From positions 3,038,001-3,102,000 of the forward strand of contig NZ_JAFBBS010000001.1 of NCBI RefSeq assembly GCF_016907315.1: DNA of 64,000 nucleotides, written 5' to 3'. Source of the stretch: Microbacterium esteraromaticum (GTDB lineage Bacteria > Actinomycetota > Actinomycetes > Actinomycetales > Microbacteriaceae). The position numbers were made by a program, and so were the translations under genes. Shown one piece after another: positions 16,928-25,711 of this stretch. Positions within the stretch are counted from its first letter, which is position 1. Each line of letters opens with the position of its first letter. Below the pieces are notes generated by a model, which saw only the letters and a list, made by a program, of their open reading frames with translations, did not search any database and was not told the DNA's origin.

Positions 16928-17347
16928 ATGTCCCACACCGTTTCGCGCACCCGGATGACGGGCATCGGTCGAGTCCTCGTCATCGTCTACGCCGTGATGG
17001 CGCTTGCTGCCACCGGCCGCAGCTTCGTCCAGATCGTCCGCCGCTTCGACGAGGCACCTCTCGCGTACAGCCTCTCGGCGCTGGCCGCTGTCGTGTACAT
17101 CCTCGCGACGCTCGCCCTCGTGCTCGCGCACCGGCGCGGCTGGTACACGGTGGCCTGGGTGGCGATCGTCTTCGAGCTGACCGGCGTGGTGGTGGTCGGG
17201 GCGCTCAGCCTGCTCGCGCCGGCGCTGTTCGGGCATGACAGCGTGTGGTCGTATTTCGGGATGGGGTATCTCTTCGTGCCGCTCGTGCTGCCGGTCTTCG
17301 GGCTGTGGTGGCTGCGCACGCACCGCCCCGAAGGGGAAACGGCATGA
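16928..17347 (+). CDS. Small four-helix membrane protein
   Basis: The product is 139 residues from ATG 16928 (143 residues from ATG 16916). TAAGAT at 16912-16917 is a -10-like box that would put the transcript start just before 16928 and inside the longer version, so I chose the shorter. Four membrane helices are visible (about 8-28, 38-60, 68-92 and 102-122), with an Arg/His-rich C-terminus. The family is not recognised by name; a function cannot be given. The ribF ATG overlaps its stop codon (ATGA), so ribF translation is coupled to it. Confidence 0.75.
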   Translation: MSHTVSRTRMTGIGRVLVIVYAVMALAATGRSFVQIVRRFDEAPLAYSLSALAAVVYILATLALVLAHRRGWYTVAWVAIVFELTGVVVVGALSLLAPALFGHDSVWSYFGMGYLFVPLVLPVFGLWWLRTHRPEGETA

Positions 17348-18291
17348 TCGTCTTCCGGGACCCGTCCGAGGTGCCCGCCGATTTCGGCCGGTCGGTCGTC
17401 GCCATCGGCAAGTTCGACGGAGTGCACGTCGGACACCGCGCCGTGATCGATCGCATGCGTGAAGACGCCCGGGCCGTGGGTGCGCGCACCGTTGCGGTCA
17501 CCTTCGACCGCAACCCGCTCGAGGTGCTTCGACCCGAGCTGTGCCCCGAGAACGTCGTTGCGACCGAGCGCAAGATCGAGCTGCTCGGCGAGCTCGACCT
17601 CGATGCCACGCTGGTGCTGACTTTCGACCGCGCTCTTGCATCGCTGCCCGCCGAGGACTTCGTCCGCGACATCCTCGTCGACGCGCTGCACGCGACCACG
17701 ATCCTCGTCGGCCGTGACTTCCGCTTCGGGCGCGGGGGCGCCGGTGACCCGGAGCTGCTTCAGAAGCTCGGACCGCAGCACGACTTCACGGTCGATGTCG
17801 TGGATGACGTCACCCCCGAAGGCGGAGGGCGACGAGTGTCCTCGACCTGGGTACGCGAGCTGCTCGCCGCAGGAGACGTGGATCAGGCCGCCGCCGTCCT
17901 CGGGCGTCCCGTCAGCGTCGCCGGCGAAGTGGTGCACGGGCTCAAGCGCGGCCGCGAGCTCGGATTCCCGACCGCCAACCTCTCGGAGGTCATCGACGCC
18001 CTCGCGCCCGGAGACGGGGTCTACGCCGGCTGGCTCGTCGACCACGACACGGGCATCCGGCACCCCGCGGCCATCTCGGTGGGAACGAACCCCACCTTCG
18101 ATGACGTCGACCGGCGACAGGTCGAGGCGCACGTGCTCGACGCGACCGGGCTCGACCTGTACGGCCACCGGGTGACGGTCGAGTTCACCCATCACCTGCG
18201 CGGAATGGTCGCTTTCGCCGGCATGGAATCGCTCATCGCGCAGATAGCCGACGACGTCGCGGTAGCTCGTGATCGCCTCGCGCTCGGCTGA
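17344..18291 (+). CDS. ribF: Bifunctional riboflavin kinase/FAD synthetase
   Basis: This 315-residue protein phosphorylates riboflavin to FMN and adenylates FMN to FAD. The N-terminal FAD synthetase domain has GKFDGVHVGH (22-31) and GRDFRFGRGG; the C-terminal riboflavin kinase domain has HGLKRGRELGFPTANL from residue 198 and the later GVYAGW and SVGTNPTF blocks. The ATG overlaps the previous stop by four bases. Order truB-(membrane proteins)-ribF is close to the truB-ribF pairing seen across bacteria. Confidence 0.95.
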   Translation: MIVFRDPSEVPADFGRSVVAIGKFDGVHVGHRAVIDRMREDARAVGARTVAVTFDRNPLEVLRPELCPENVVATERKIELLGELDLDATLVLTFDRALASLPAEDFVRDILVDALHATTILVGRDFRFGRGGAGDPELLQKLGPQHDFTVDVVDDVTPEGGGRRVSSTWVRELLAAGDVDQAAAVLGRPVSVAGEVVHGLKRGRELGFPTANLSEVIDALAPGDGVYAGWLVDHDTGIRHPAAISVGTNPTFDDVDRRQVEAHVLDATGLDLYGHRVTVEFTHHLRGMVAFAGMESLIAQIADDVAVARDRLALG

Positions 18292-18354
18292 ATTCGCGGT
18301 GCACTCCGCGTCTCATCCGGGCGTTACCGGGCCGGATGGCCTAAACTCGAAGCA

Positions 18355-18417
18355 GTGCTCGTCGACAGCCGCCATGTGCGCGCAGCCGAGCACGCATATC
18401 CGCACGGTCCTGGCTGA
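18355..18417 (+). CDS. Possible 20-residue leaderless upstream peptide
   Basis: GTG at 18355 lies seven bases after a TAAACT -10 box (18342-18347), so it would be the first or second base of the transcript. The frame runs 20 codons to TGA at 18415-18417 and ends 70 bases before the helicase ATG. The peptide begins MLVDSRHVRAA and is rich in His, Arg and Ala. It could be a regulatory leader peptide. There is no homology evidence and the frame is short. Confidence 0.4.
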   Translation: MLVDSRHVRAAEHAYPHGPG

Positions 18418-18487
18418 CGCCACACGCGGATGACAGCAACGAACCGAAGGCCGCTTCGGCACTTCGGCACTCACGCTCAGGAGGAGC

Positions 18488-20638
18488 ATGCCGAGCACGG
18501 CGACCGCCGCCCCGCGGCGAAAGAAGACGTCCCGTCGAGATGAAGAGGCGCCCCTGATCCCGATCCTCGCCCGCAAGGTGCGCGAGATCGAGGCCAAGGC
18601 GCAGCGCGCGAAGCTGGGGCCGACGAACCGGGTCAAGTTCCAGGTGATCGCGTTCCTGGTGCGCGAGGAGCGCGCCCGGGTGAAGGCCGACGGCGAGCTG
18701 ACCGATGCCGCCCGGGCCGAGCTGCTCAAGCGGCTCGACGGTGTGGCCACCATCCTCGCCAAGACGGCTGCGCGAGACACCTCGCTCATCCAGCTGCTCG
18801 AGGCGGATCAGGCGACCTCCCCGGTCGCCAAGCGCATGCGCCGTGACTGGCTGCTCGAGTCGGGTGCTGAACTCGCGCCCGAAGAGCTCGTGATCACCGA
18901 CATCGCACCGATCGTGCAGACGCCGGTCGTGCCGGCGGCCCTCGCCGAGAAGCAGGTCACTCCGCCCTCGGTCGAGTCGCGTCTGCTGGCGTCCCCGTTC
19001 CTCGAGCCCGACCTCACGCCCCGCGCGACCTCGGTGCCTCGGCGCCGTCTCGATGGCTGGGAGCTGATGGGGCCGCTCTACAAGGCCGTCGAGTCCGGCG
19101 CAGGCGGGGGAGCGGCCAGCATGGAGCTGCCGCCGACCCCCGAGTACGACCACATCTCGCCGAAGGGGCGAGAGGTCATGGTTCACCAGTCGCGCTTCGT
19201 CGAGGCGGTTCGCGGCGGACACCGCAGCTTCCTGCTCGCAGACGAGCCCGGTCTCGGCAAGACCGCCCAGTCGGTGCTCGCCGCGTCGGTCGCGAACGCG
19301 TACCCGCTGCTCGTCGTCGTGCCCAACGTCGTGAAGATGAACTGGGCGCGCGAGGTCGAGCGCTGGACGCCGCAGCGCCGCGCCGCGGTGATCCAGGGTG
19401 ACGGCGCCGACATCGACGCGTTCGCCGATGTCTTCATCGTCAACTACGAGATCCTCGACCGGCACCTCTCGTGGCTGGGCTCGATCGGCCTGAAGGGCAT
19501 GGTCGTCGACGAGGCGCACTTCATCAAGAACCTGTCGTCGCAGCGCTCGCAGAACGTCCTGGCGCTCGCGGGCCGGATCCGCGATCGGGAGCGCAACCCG
19601 CTCATGCTCGCGCTGACCGGAACCCCCCTGATCAACGACGTCGAAGACTTCGATGCGATCTGGCGCTTCCTCGGCTGGACCAACGGCGAGAAGCCCGAGC
19701 CGGCGCTGATGGAGAAGCTGGACGCGACGGGGCTGACCCCCGCCGACAAGTCGTTCTACGCCGAGGCGCGCGACGCGGTCATCTCGATGGGCATCGTGCG
19801 GCGCAAGAAGAAGGATGTCGCGGCAGACCTGCCCGACAAGCTGATCGCCGACCTGCCGGTGCAGCTGGACGACGAGTTCGGCCGCGGCATCCGGGCGGCC
19901 GAACGCGAGCTCGGAGAGCGGATGGCGGCCAAGTACCGCCGTATTGTCGAGGCGCGCACGGCGACCCATGGGCAGTCGCTGGGACCGGGGGAGATCGACG
20001 ACGACATCGTGCGTCTCGTGGCGCACAACGAGCTCGAGGAGTCGAAGGCCGCAGGGGCCGGTGGAGACAACGTCTTCACGATGGTCCGCAAGATCGGACA
20101 GGCCAAGGCTCTCCTGGCCGCCGACTACGCCGCCCAGCTGCAGCGGTCGGTCGAGAAGGTCGTGTTCTTCGCCAAGCACGTCGACGTGATGGATCAGGCC
20201 GAGGCGCACTTCGCCGCAGCAGGGATCAAGTCGGTGTCCATCCGCGGTGACCAGACCACGCCCGTGCGTCAGCAGGCGATCGATGCCTTCAACACCGACC
20301 CGGAGGTCGGCGTAGCGGTCTGCTCGCTCACGGCCGCCGGCGTCGGGGTGAATCTGCAGGTCGCCTCGAACGTGGTGCTCGCCGAGCTGAGCTGGACGGC
20401 AGCCGAGCAGACGCAGGCGATCGACCGGGTGCACCGCATCGGCCAGGACGAGCCCGTCACCGCATGGCGGATCATCGCGGCGCACACGCTCGACACGAAG
20501 ATCGCTGAGCTCATCGATCAGAAGCAGGGCCTCGCTGCCCGCGCTCTCGACGGTGAGGCCGTGACGGACGAACCCGGCGAGTCGGTGCAGCTGGCCGCTC
20601 TTATGCACCTGCTGCGGGAGGCTCTCGGCGCCGAGTGA
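18488..20638 (+). CDS. SNF2/RAD54-type DEAD/H helicase
   Basis: This 716-residue superfamily 2 ATPase has an Arg/Lys-rich N-terminal third of ~220 residues with no recognised domain. The helicase core follows: Walker A DEPGLGKT (252-259), DEAH box (341-344), motif III LTGTPL, and a C-terminal RecA domain with VVFFAKHVDVMDQAE and motif VI QAIDRVHRIGQ. The HRIGQ ending and the DEPGLGKT form place it in the SNF2 family, which translocates on double-stranded DNA and displaces proteins. No methylase or nuclease neighbours link it to a defence system. TCAGGAGGAGC is an excellent ribosome binding site; a 130-base leader precedes it. A strong terminator follows. Confidence 0.9.
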   Translation: MPSTATAAPRRKKTSRRDEEAPLIPILARKVREIEAKAQRAKLGPTNRVKFQVIAFLVREERARVKADGELTDAARAELLKRLDGVATILAKTAARDTSLIQLLEADQATSPVAKRMRRDWLLESGAELAPEELVITDIAPIVQTPVVPAALAEKQVTPPSVESRLLASPFLEPDLTPRATSVPRRRLDGWELMGPLYKAVESGAGGGAASMELPPTPEYDHISPKGREVMVHQSRFVEAVRGGHRSFLLADEPGLGKTAQSVLAASVANAYPLLVVVPNVVKMNWAREVERWTPQRRAAVIQGDGADIDAFADVFIVNYEILDRHLSWLGSIGLKGMVVDEAHFIKNLSSQRSQNVLALAGRIRDRERNPLMLALTGTPLINDVEDFDAIWRFLGWTNGEKPEPALMEKLDATGLTPADKSFYAEARDAVISMGIVRRKKKDVAADLPDKLIADLPVQLDDEFGRGIRAAERELGERMAAKYRRIVEARTATHGQSLGPGEIDDDIVRLVAHNELEESKAAGAGGDNVFTMVRKIGQAKALLAADYAAQLQRSVEKVVFFAKHVDVMDQAEAHFAAAGIKSVSIRGDQTTPVRQQAIDAFNTDPEVGVAVCSLTAAGVGVNLQVASNVVLAELSWTAAEQTQAIDRVHRIGQDEPVTAWRIIAAHTLDTKIAELIDQKQGLAARALDGEAVTDEPGESVQLAALMHLLREALGAE

Positions 20639-20650
20639 CGCACTGCCGAG

Positions 20651-20686
20651 AATGGGCGTTAAGAACTTCTGTTCTTAGCGCCCATT
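20651..20686 (+). terminator. Intrinsic terminator after the helicase gene
   Basis: AATGGGCGTTAAGAAC (20651-20666) pairs with GTTCTTAGCGCCCATT (20671-20686) with one G-T wobble around the loop TTCT, and TTTT overlaps the end. It is a classical hairpin-plus-T terminator. Confidence 0.85.
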
Positions 20687-20858
20687 TTCCGTTGTAGAGG
20701 CACGTTTCGACCAAGAACCTGTGATCGGCGCCCCTCGTGCGGCAAGATCCGTCATTTTCGCGCTGTTCGAATGGCTTCTCGGCGCGATCAGCACTAGGGT
20801 CGACAACGGGCAGCGTCGCCTCCTCTACCCCTTTCCCTTGAAGCGCGAAGGCACCAGC

Positions 20859-21887
20859 ATGAAGATCGGCATCCTCACCAGCGGCGGCGATTGTCCCGGG
20901 CTCAACGCGGTCATCCGCGGCATCGTGCTCAAGGGCACGACCAACCATCACCTGGAGTTCGTCGGCATCCGCGACGGCTGGCGAGGTGTGGTCGACGGAG
21001 ACTTCTTCCCCCTCACCAGGCATGAGGTGAAGGGCCTGTCGAAGGTCGGCGGAACGATCCTCGGCACGAGCCGCACCAATCCGTACGAAGGCCCGCGCGG
21101 CGGCGCCGACAAGATCGCGAAGACCCTCGCCGCTCACGGCATCGACGGCGTGGTCGCGATCGGGGGAGAGGGCACCCTCGCTGCCGCCGACCGCCTGTCC
21201 AAAGACGGGATCAAGGTGCTCGGCGTCCCCAAGACGATCGACAACGACCTGCATGCGACCGACTACTCGTTCGGCTTCGACACGGCCGTCAACATCGCCA
21301 CCGACGCCATGGACCGCCTGAGGACGACGGGCGACTCGCACCAGCGCTGCATGGTCGCCGAGGTCATGGGGCGGCACGTGGGATGGATCGCCCTGCATGC
21401 CGGTATGGCATCCGGAGCCCATGTGATCTGCATCCCCGAGGTGCCCATGTCGATGGACGAGATCTGCGATCTCGTCACCAGCGCCCATGACCGTGGCCGC
21501 GCTCCGCTCGTCGTCGTGTCGGAGGGCTTCACCCTGACCGGTATGGACGAGGCGTACAGCGACAAGGGCCTCGACGCGTTCAACCGTCCGCGGCTCGGCG
21601 GGATCAGTGAGATCCTCGCTCCCGAGATCGAGCGCCGCACCGGCATCGAGACCCGCTCGACCGTGCTCGGTCACATCCAGCGCGGCGGTTCGCCCTCCGG
21701 CTTCGATCGCGTGCTCGCGACGCGACTCGGCCTCAACGCCGCCGATGCACTGGTCGAGGAGTGCTGGGGCCAGATGGTCGCCATGCGCGGCACCGACATC
21801 GTGCGAGTGCCCTTCGCTGATGCACTCGGAGAGCTGAAGACGGTGCCGCGCGAGCGCTACGACGAGGCCGCCGCGCTCTTCGGCTGA
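20859..21887 (+). CDS. pfkA: 6-phosphofructokinase
   Basis: This 342-residue enzyme phosphorylates fructose 6-phosphate in glycolysis. TSGGDCPGLN (7-16) begins the nucleotide-binding fold; PKTIDND (124-130) holds the catalytic Asp128, and MGRHVGW and the later HIQRGG block bind the sugar phosphate. The phosphoryl-donor site reads GGEGT (102-106) with Lys125: the glycine of ATP enzymes at one key position and the lysine of PPi enzymes at the other, the mixture known from actinobacterial (group III) enzymes, so ATP is likely but not certain. ATG 20859 aligns with the family start; the frame is open further upstream but without homology. Confidence 0.95.
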   Translation: MKIGILTSGGDCPGLNAVIRGIVLKGTTNHHLEFVGIRDGWRGVVDGDFFPLTRHEVKGLSKVGGTILGTSRTNPYEGPRGGADKIAKTLAAHGIDGVVAIGGEGTLAAADRLSKDGIKVLGVPKTIDNDLHATDYSFGFDTAVNIATDAMDRLRTTGDSHQRCMVAEVMGRHVGWIALHAGMASGAHVICIPEVPMSMDEICDLVTSAHDRGRAPLVVVSEGFTLTGMDEAYSDKGLDAFNRPRLGGISEILAPEIERRTGIETRSTVLGHIQRGGSPSGFDRVLATRLGLNAADALVEECWGQMVAMRGTDIVRVPFADALGELKTVPRERYDEAAALFG

Positions 21888-21917
21888 CGCTGGGCCGCTG
21901 TGCGCAGATGTCTCCGC

Positions 21918-21950
21918 GAACCGGATGCCCGGCACACGGGCATCCGGTTC
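21918..21950. terminator. Terminator between convergent pfkA and oligopeptidase B
   Basis: GAACCGGATGCCCG (21918-21931) pairs exactly with CGGGCATCCGGTTC (21937-21950) around the loop GCACA. It can serve both convergent genes. Confidence 0.8.
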
Positions 21951-21954
21951 CGCC

Positions 21955-21978
21955 CAGGTCGCCGGATCCGGCGACCTG
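21955..21978. repeat. 24-base perfect palindrome at the end of oligopeptidase B
   Basis: CAGGTCGCCGGA and its exact complement meet at 21966/21967, one base before the minus-strand stop codon of the peptidase gene. It probably acts as a second terminator hairpin; no T-run is present. Confidence 0.5.
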
Positions 21979-21979
21979 A

Positions 21980-24100
21980 TCAGTCGGCCAGGTCGAGCAC
22001 GTCGAGCAGCCAGGCGAGCTCGAACGCGCGCTCCCGCCAGGAGTTGTAGCGTCCGCTGACGCCACCGTGGCCTGCGGACATCTCGCACTTCATCATCACG
22101 TCCGCTGCTCCCGCATAGCGCAGTGCGGCGACCCACTTCGCCGGCTCGACGTACAGCACGCGCGTGTCGTTGAGCGAGGTCATGGCGAGGATCCGGGGAT
22201 AGGCCGCGCCCTCGCGGATGTTCTCGTACGGGGTGTACGACTTCATGTACGCGTATACCTCGGGGTCGTGCAGCGGGTCGCCCCACTCGTCCCACTCCAC
22301 GACCGTCAGCGGCAGCGAGGGGTCGAGGATCGAGGTGAGTGCGTCGACGAACGGCACACCGGCGAGGATGCCCGCGAACAGTTCGGGGGCGAGATTGGCC
22401 ACGGCGCCCATCAGCAGGCCTCCTGCACTGCCGCCCTCTGCCACCATCCGCTGCGGCGTCGTCACACCGGTGTCGACCAGGTGCTGCGCGCAGGCGATGA
22501 AGTCCGTGAAGGTGTTGCGCTTGTGCAGCTCCTTGCCCTGCTCGTACCAGTCACGGCCCATCTCGCCGCCACCACGCACGTGCGCCACCGCGAACACGAC
22601 GCCGCGGTCGAGCATCGACAGCCGCATCGTCGAGAAGCCAGGGTCGATCGAGTGCTCGTACGAGCCGTAGCCGTACAGGTGCAGCGCCCGCGGCTCGTCG
22701 CCTGGGTCGCCGAACGAACGATTCCAGACGAGCGAGACGGGCACCTGCGCGCCATCGGGCGCAGTCGCCCACACCCGCTGCTGACCGTAGTCCGCCGAGT
22801 CGTATCCACCGAGAACCGCCATCTGCTTGCGCAGGTGCTTCTCGCCCGTGGCCACCTCGAGATCGAGCACCTGCGACGGCGTGACGAAGGAGGTGTACGT
22901 CATCCGCAAGAAGGGCGAGTGCCACTCCGGATTGCCACTGAAGTACGCGTCGAACAGCGGCTCGTCGAACTCGACCTCGTTCAGAGCGCCCGTGGCGAGG
23001 TCCATCACTCCCGCGCGCACCAGGCCCTCGCTGCGGTACTCGAGAGTCGCGAAGTCGCGGAAGCAGTCGACGTCGATGATGCGCCTGCCGGGCCGGTGGG
23101 GCATCAGCACCTGGCGATCGCCCTGCGGGTCCGATGCCGCCACCGAGACCAGCTCGAAGTCGAGGGCGTGTTCGTTGTGCAGGATGAAGAGGCGGTCTTC
23201 CCCGTCGACGACAGCGTGGTCGACCGAGTACTCGACGCCTTCGCGCCGAGGCCATACGACATGCGCTTCGGCGTGCTCCGGGTCGGCGCCGAGGTCGGCG
23301 AGATCGATCAGCAGCTCCTCGCTGGTGACCTTCGACCCGAGTCCGATCACCAGATAGCGGCGGCTGCGGGTGATGCCGGCGCCCATCCAGAACCGCTCGT
23401 CGGGCTCATGGAACAGCTTGACGTCGGCATCGACCGGTGTGCCGATGCGGTGCAGCCAGAGGGTGTCGGGTCGCCACGCCTCGTCGCGCGTCGTGTAGAG
23501 GATGGCGGTGCCGTCTGGAGTGAAGAACGCCTGGCCGGTGTCGGGGATGACATCGTCGAGCTTCTCACCGGTGACGAGGTCGCGAACGTGCACGGTGTAG
23601 AGCTCCGACCCCTCGACGTCGACGGCCCAGAGCAGCCTGGTGCCGTCGTCGGACACGTCGAAGGCGCCGAGGGAGAAGAACTCGTGTCCCTGTGCCTCGA
23701 TGTTGCCGTCGAGAAGCACCTCCTCGCCAGGGACCGGAACCCCGGGCTCGAGGACGGGGGGAGTCCAGTCGTCTCCGGTGACCGCTGTGCGGCAGTGGAT
23801 GCCGTACTGGGCGCCCTCCTCGGTGCGGCCGTAGAACCACCAGTCGCCGCGTCGGGTGGGCACAGACAGGTCGGTCTCCTGCACCCGCGACCTGACCTCC
23901 TGGAACAGCTTCTCCCGCAGCGGCTCGAGGTGTGCGGTCCGCGCTTCCGTGTACGCGTTCTCGGCCTCCAGATGCGCGATGACCTCGCCGTCCTCCTTGG
24001 CACGGAGCCACTCGTAGGCGTCGTCGAAGCGGTCGCCGTGATGGGTGCGGGTGATGATGCGGCGGGCGGCCTCGGGCGGCCGGATGCTGGTGTCGGTCAC
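21980..24100 (-). CDS. S9 family peptidase, oligopeptidase B
   Basis: This 706-residue serine peptidase cleaves small peptides after basic residues. A seven-bladed propeller fills about residues 80-420 and an alpha/beta-hydrolase domain the rest. The nucleophile is Ser558 in GGSAGGLLMG and the catalytic histidine is His678 in SAGHGG; the acid lies in the SLNDTRV segment. The TLW...EY and DPEVYAYMKSYTPYENI blocks match oligopeptidase B rather than prolyl oligopeptidase. No signal peptide, so cytosolic. The start is GTG, six bases after TAGCGT on the minus strand (leaderless). Confidence 0.92.
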   Translation of the reverse strand: MTDTSIRPPEAARRIITRTHHGDRFDDAYEWLRAKEDGEVIAHLEAENAYTEARTAHLEPLREKLFQEVRSRVQETDLSVPTRRGDWWFYGRTEEGAQYGIHCRTAVTGDDWTPPVLEPGVPVPGEEVLLDGNIEAQGHEFFSLGAFDVSDDGTRLLWAVDVEGSELYTVHVRDLVTGEKLDDVIPDTGQAFFTPDGTAILYTTRDEAWRPDTLWLHRIGTPVDADVKLFHEPDERFWMGAGITRSRRYLVIGLGSKVTSEELLIDLADLGADPEHAEAHVVWPRREGVEYSVDHAVVDGEDRLFILHNEHALDFELVSVAASDPQGDRQVLMPHRPGRRIIDVDCFRDFATLEYRSEGLVRAGVMDLATGALNEVEFDEPLFDAYFSGNPEWHSPFLRMTYTSFVTPSQVLDLEVATGEKHLRKQMAVLGGYDSADYGQQRVWATAPDGAQVPVSLVWNRSFGDPGDEPRALHLYGYGSYEHSIDPGFSTMRLSMLDRGVVFAVAHVRGGGEMGRDWYEQGKELHKRNTFTDFIACAQHLVDTGVTTPQRMVAEGGSAGGLLMGAVANLAPELFAGILAGVPFVDALTSILDPSLPLTVVEWDEWGDPLHDPEVYAYMKSYTPYENIREGAAYPRILAMTSLNDTRVLYVEPAKWVAALRYAGAADVMMKCEMSAGHGGVSGRYNSWRERAFELAWLLDVLDLAD

Positions 24101-24250
24101 CCTGCCACGCTACCCGGCGAGTTGACCCTGGCGGAGCAGGGTGGGAGGATTCATGAGGGTCCTTTAACGGATGACAAACCCACGGTGAACTCTTCGTTCG
24201 TCACAGCCGAGCTCTCGGCCCCTCCCTGGCAGTCCCAACGAAAGAGACCG

Positions 24251-25711
24251 GTGGAAACCGCAGCCCTCGTCGTCGTGCTGGTCATCGCGCTGGCACTCTT
24301 CTTCGACTTCACCAACGGATTCCATGACACCGCGAACGCGATGGCGACGCCCATCGCCACCGGCGCGCTCAAGCCGAAGACCGCGGTGCTCCTGGCAGCA
24401 GTCCTGAACCTGATCGGCGCATTCCTCTCGACTGAGGTGGCGAAGACGGTCTCCGGCGGCATCGTCCGCGAGGACGCGATCAGCAAGATGGGTGCGGAGG
24501 TGTTCCTGCCGCTGATCTTCGCCGGCCTGATCGGCGCGATCACCTGGAACATGCTCACCTGGCTGCTCGGCCTCCCCTCGAGCTCGTCGCACGCCCTCTT
24601 CGGCGGCCTGATCGGCGCGACCCTCGTCGGTGTGGGAGCGACGGGCATCGACTTCGGCATGGTGCTCTCGAAGATCATCCTCCCGGCCCTGATCGCACCG
24701 CTCACCGCGGGACTCATCGCGTTCGCGGCGACCAAGATCGCCTACGGAATCACCCGCCGGTACGACGGGAAGCCCGACGGCCGCTCCGGCTTCCGCTGGG
24801 GACAGATCTTCACCTCCTCCCTCGTCGCGCTCGCGCACGGCACGAACGACGCGCAGAAGACGATGGGTGTCATCACCCTCGCCCTGATCACGATCGGGTG
24901 GCAGTCGGGGGTGCATCATGAGCCGCAGCTGTGGGTCATCATCGCCTGTGCCTTCACGATCGCGCTCGGCACGTACCTGGGCGGCTGGCGCATCATCCGC
25001 ACCCTCGGCAAGGGTCTCACCGAGGTCAAGCCCGCGCAGGGCTTCGCGGCTGAGAGCTCGACCGCCGCGACCATCCTCGCCTCGAGCGCTCTCGGCTTCG
25101 CCCTGTCGACCACGCAGGTCGCGTCCGGCTCGGTCATCGGTTCGGGGCTGGGTCGCCGCGGCGCCACCGTGCGCTGGGCCACCGCCGGCCGCATCGCGAT
25201 CGGCTGGCTGCTCACCCTCCCCGCGGCCGGCGGCGTCGGCGCGCTCGCCGCGCTGCTCGTCATCTGGCTCGGCACCTGGGGTGTCGCGATCGACGCCGTG
25301 CTGGCCCTGGTCATCATCGTCGGGCTGTTCCTGTACTCGCGCCGCAATGAGGTCACCCACGCCAACGCGATGAGCGACGTCGCCGAGTCCGGTCTCGCGG
25401 TCGATCAGCCCGAAGTGCCTGGGCCCACGCGCCGCGCGACGCGCATCGAGCTGATGCGCGCCCTCGAGCGCGCAGAGCGCAAGGCGGACGAGGCCGAGCG
25501 CGCCGCCCGCCGCGCGAAGAAGCTGAAGAAGGTCGGTGCCTCGCCCGCGGAGGTGAAGGCCGCCAAGCGGGCAGCGCAGAAGGCCGCCGACAAGTTCGCC
25601 GAGGCCGAGCGCGCAGCGCAGGAATGGGAGCTGCTCAGCGCGAGCCGCAAGGAGCGCGCGAAGCTCGCCGAGTGGGACATCGCCGTTGACGAGCAGGAGG
25701 ATGCCCGATGA
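24251..25711 (+). CDS. Inorganic phosphate transporter, PiT family
   Basis: This 486-residue membrane protein is a low-affinity metal-phosphate/H+ symporter. The PiT signature appears twice, as FDFTNGFHDTANAMA (18-32) and as ALAHGTNDAQKTMG, with about ten helices over residues 5-375. The last ~110 residues are unusual: a long, highly charged coiled coil rich in Ala, Arg, Lys and Glu that must lie in the cytosol. The GTG at 24251 has GAAAGAGA upstream and puts the first helix at the N-terminus; the frame is open far upstream only because it overlaps the antisense of oligopeptidase B. The next gene is coupled by ATGA. Confidence 0.9.
   Translation: METAALVVVLVIALALFFDFTNGFHDTANAMATPIATGALKPKTAVLLAAVLNLIGAFLSTEVAKTVSGGIVREDAISKMGAEVFLPLIFAGLIGAITWNMLTWLLGLPSSSSHALFGGLIGATLVGVGATGIDFGMVLSKIILPALIAPLTAGLIAFAATKIAYGITRRYDGKPDGRSGFRWGQIFTSSLVALAHGTNDAQKTMGVITLALITIGWQSGVHHEPQLWVIIACAFTIALGTYLGGWRIIRTLGKGLTEVKPAQGFAAESSTAATILASSALGFALSTTQVASGSVIGSGLGRRGATVRWATAGRIAIGWLLTLPAAGGVGALAALLVIWLGTWGVAIDAVLALVIIVGLFLYSRRNEVTHANAMSDVAESGLAVDQPEVPGPTRRATRIELMRALERAERKADEAERAARRAKKLKKVGASPAEVKAAKRAAQKAADKFAEAERAAQEWELLSASRKERAKLAEWDIAVDEQEDAR

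Noticed and set aside
18488..20638. SNF2 helicase as part of a phage-defence system
   Set aside because: No methylase, nuclease, phospholipase D or DUF1998-type partner is adjacent; neighbours are ribF and pfkA.
24160..24200. PHO box before the PiT gene
   Set aside because: One GGTGAAC occurs, but the second unit is not in 11-base phase.
22067..24250. A very long N-terminal extension of the PiT transporter
   Set aside because: This part is the antisense of oligopeptidase B; the PiT family starts at the first membrane helix after GTG 24251.
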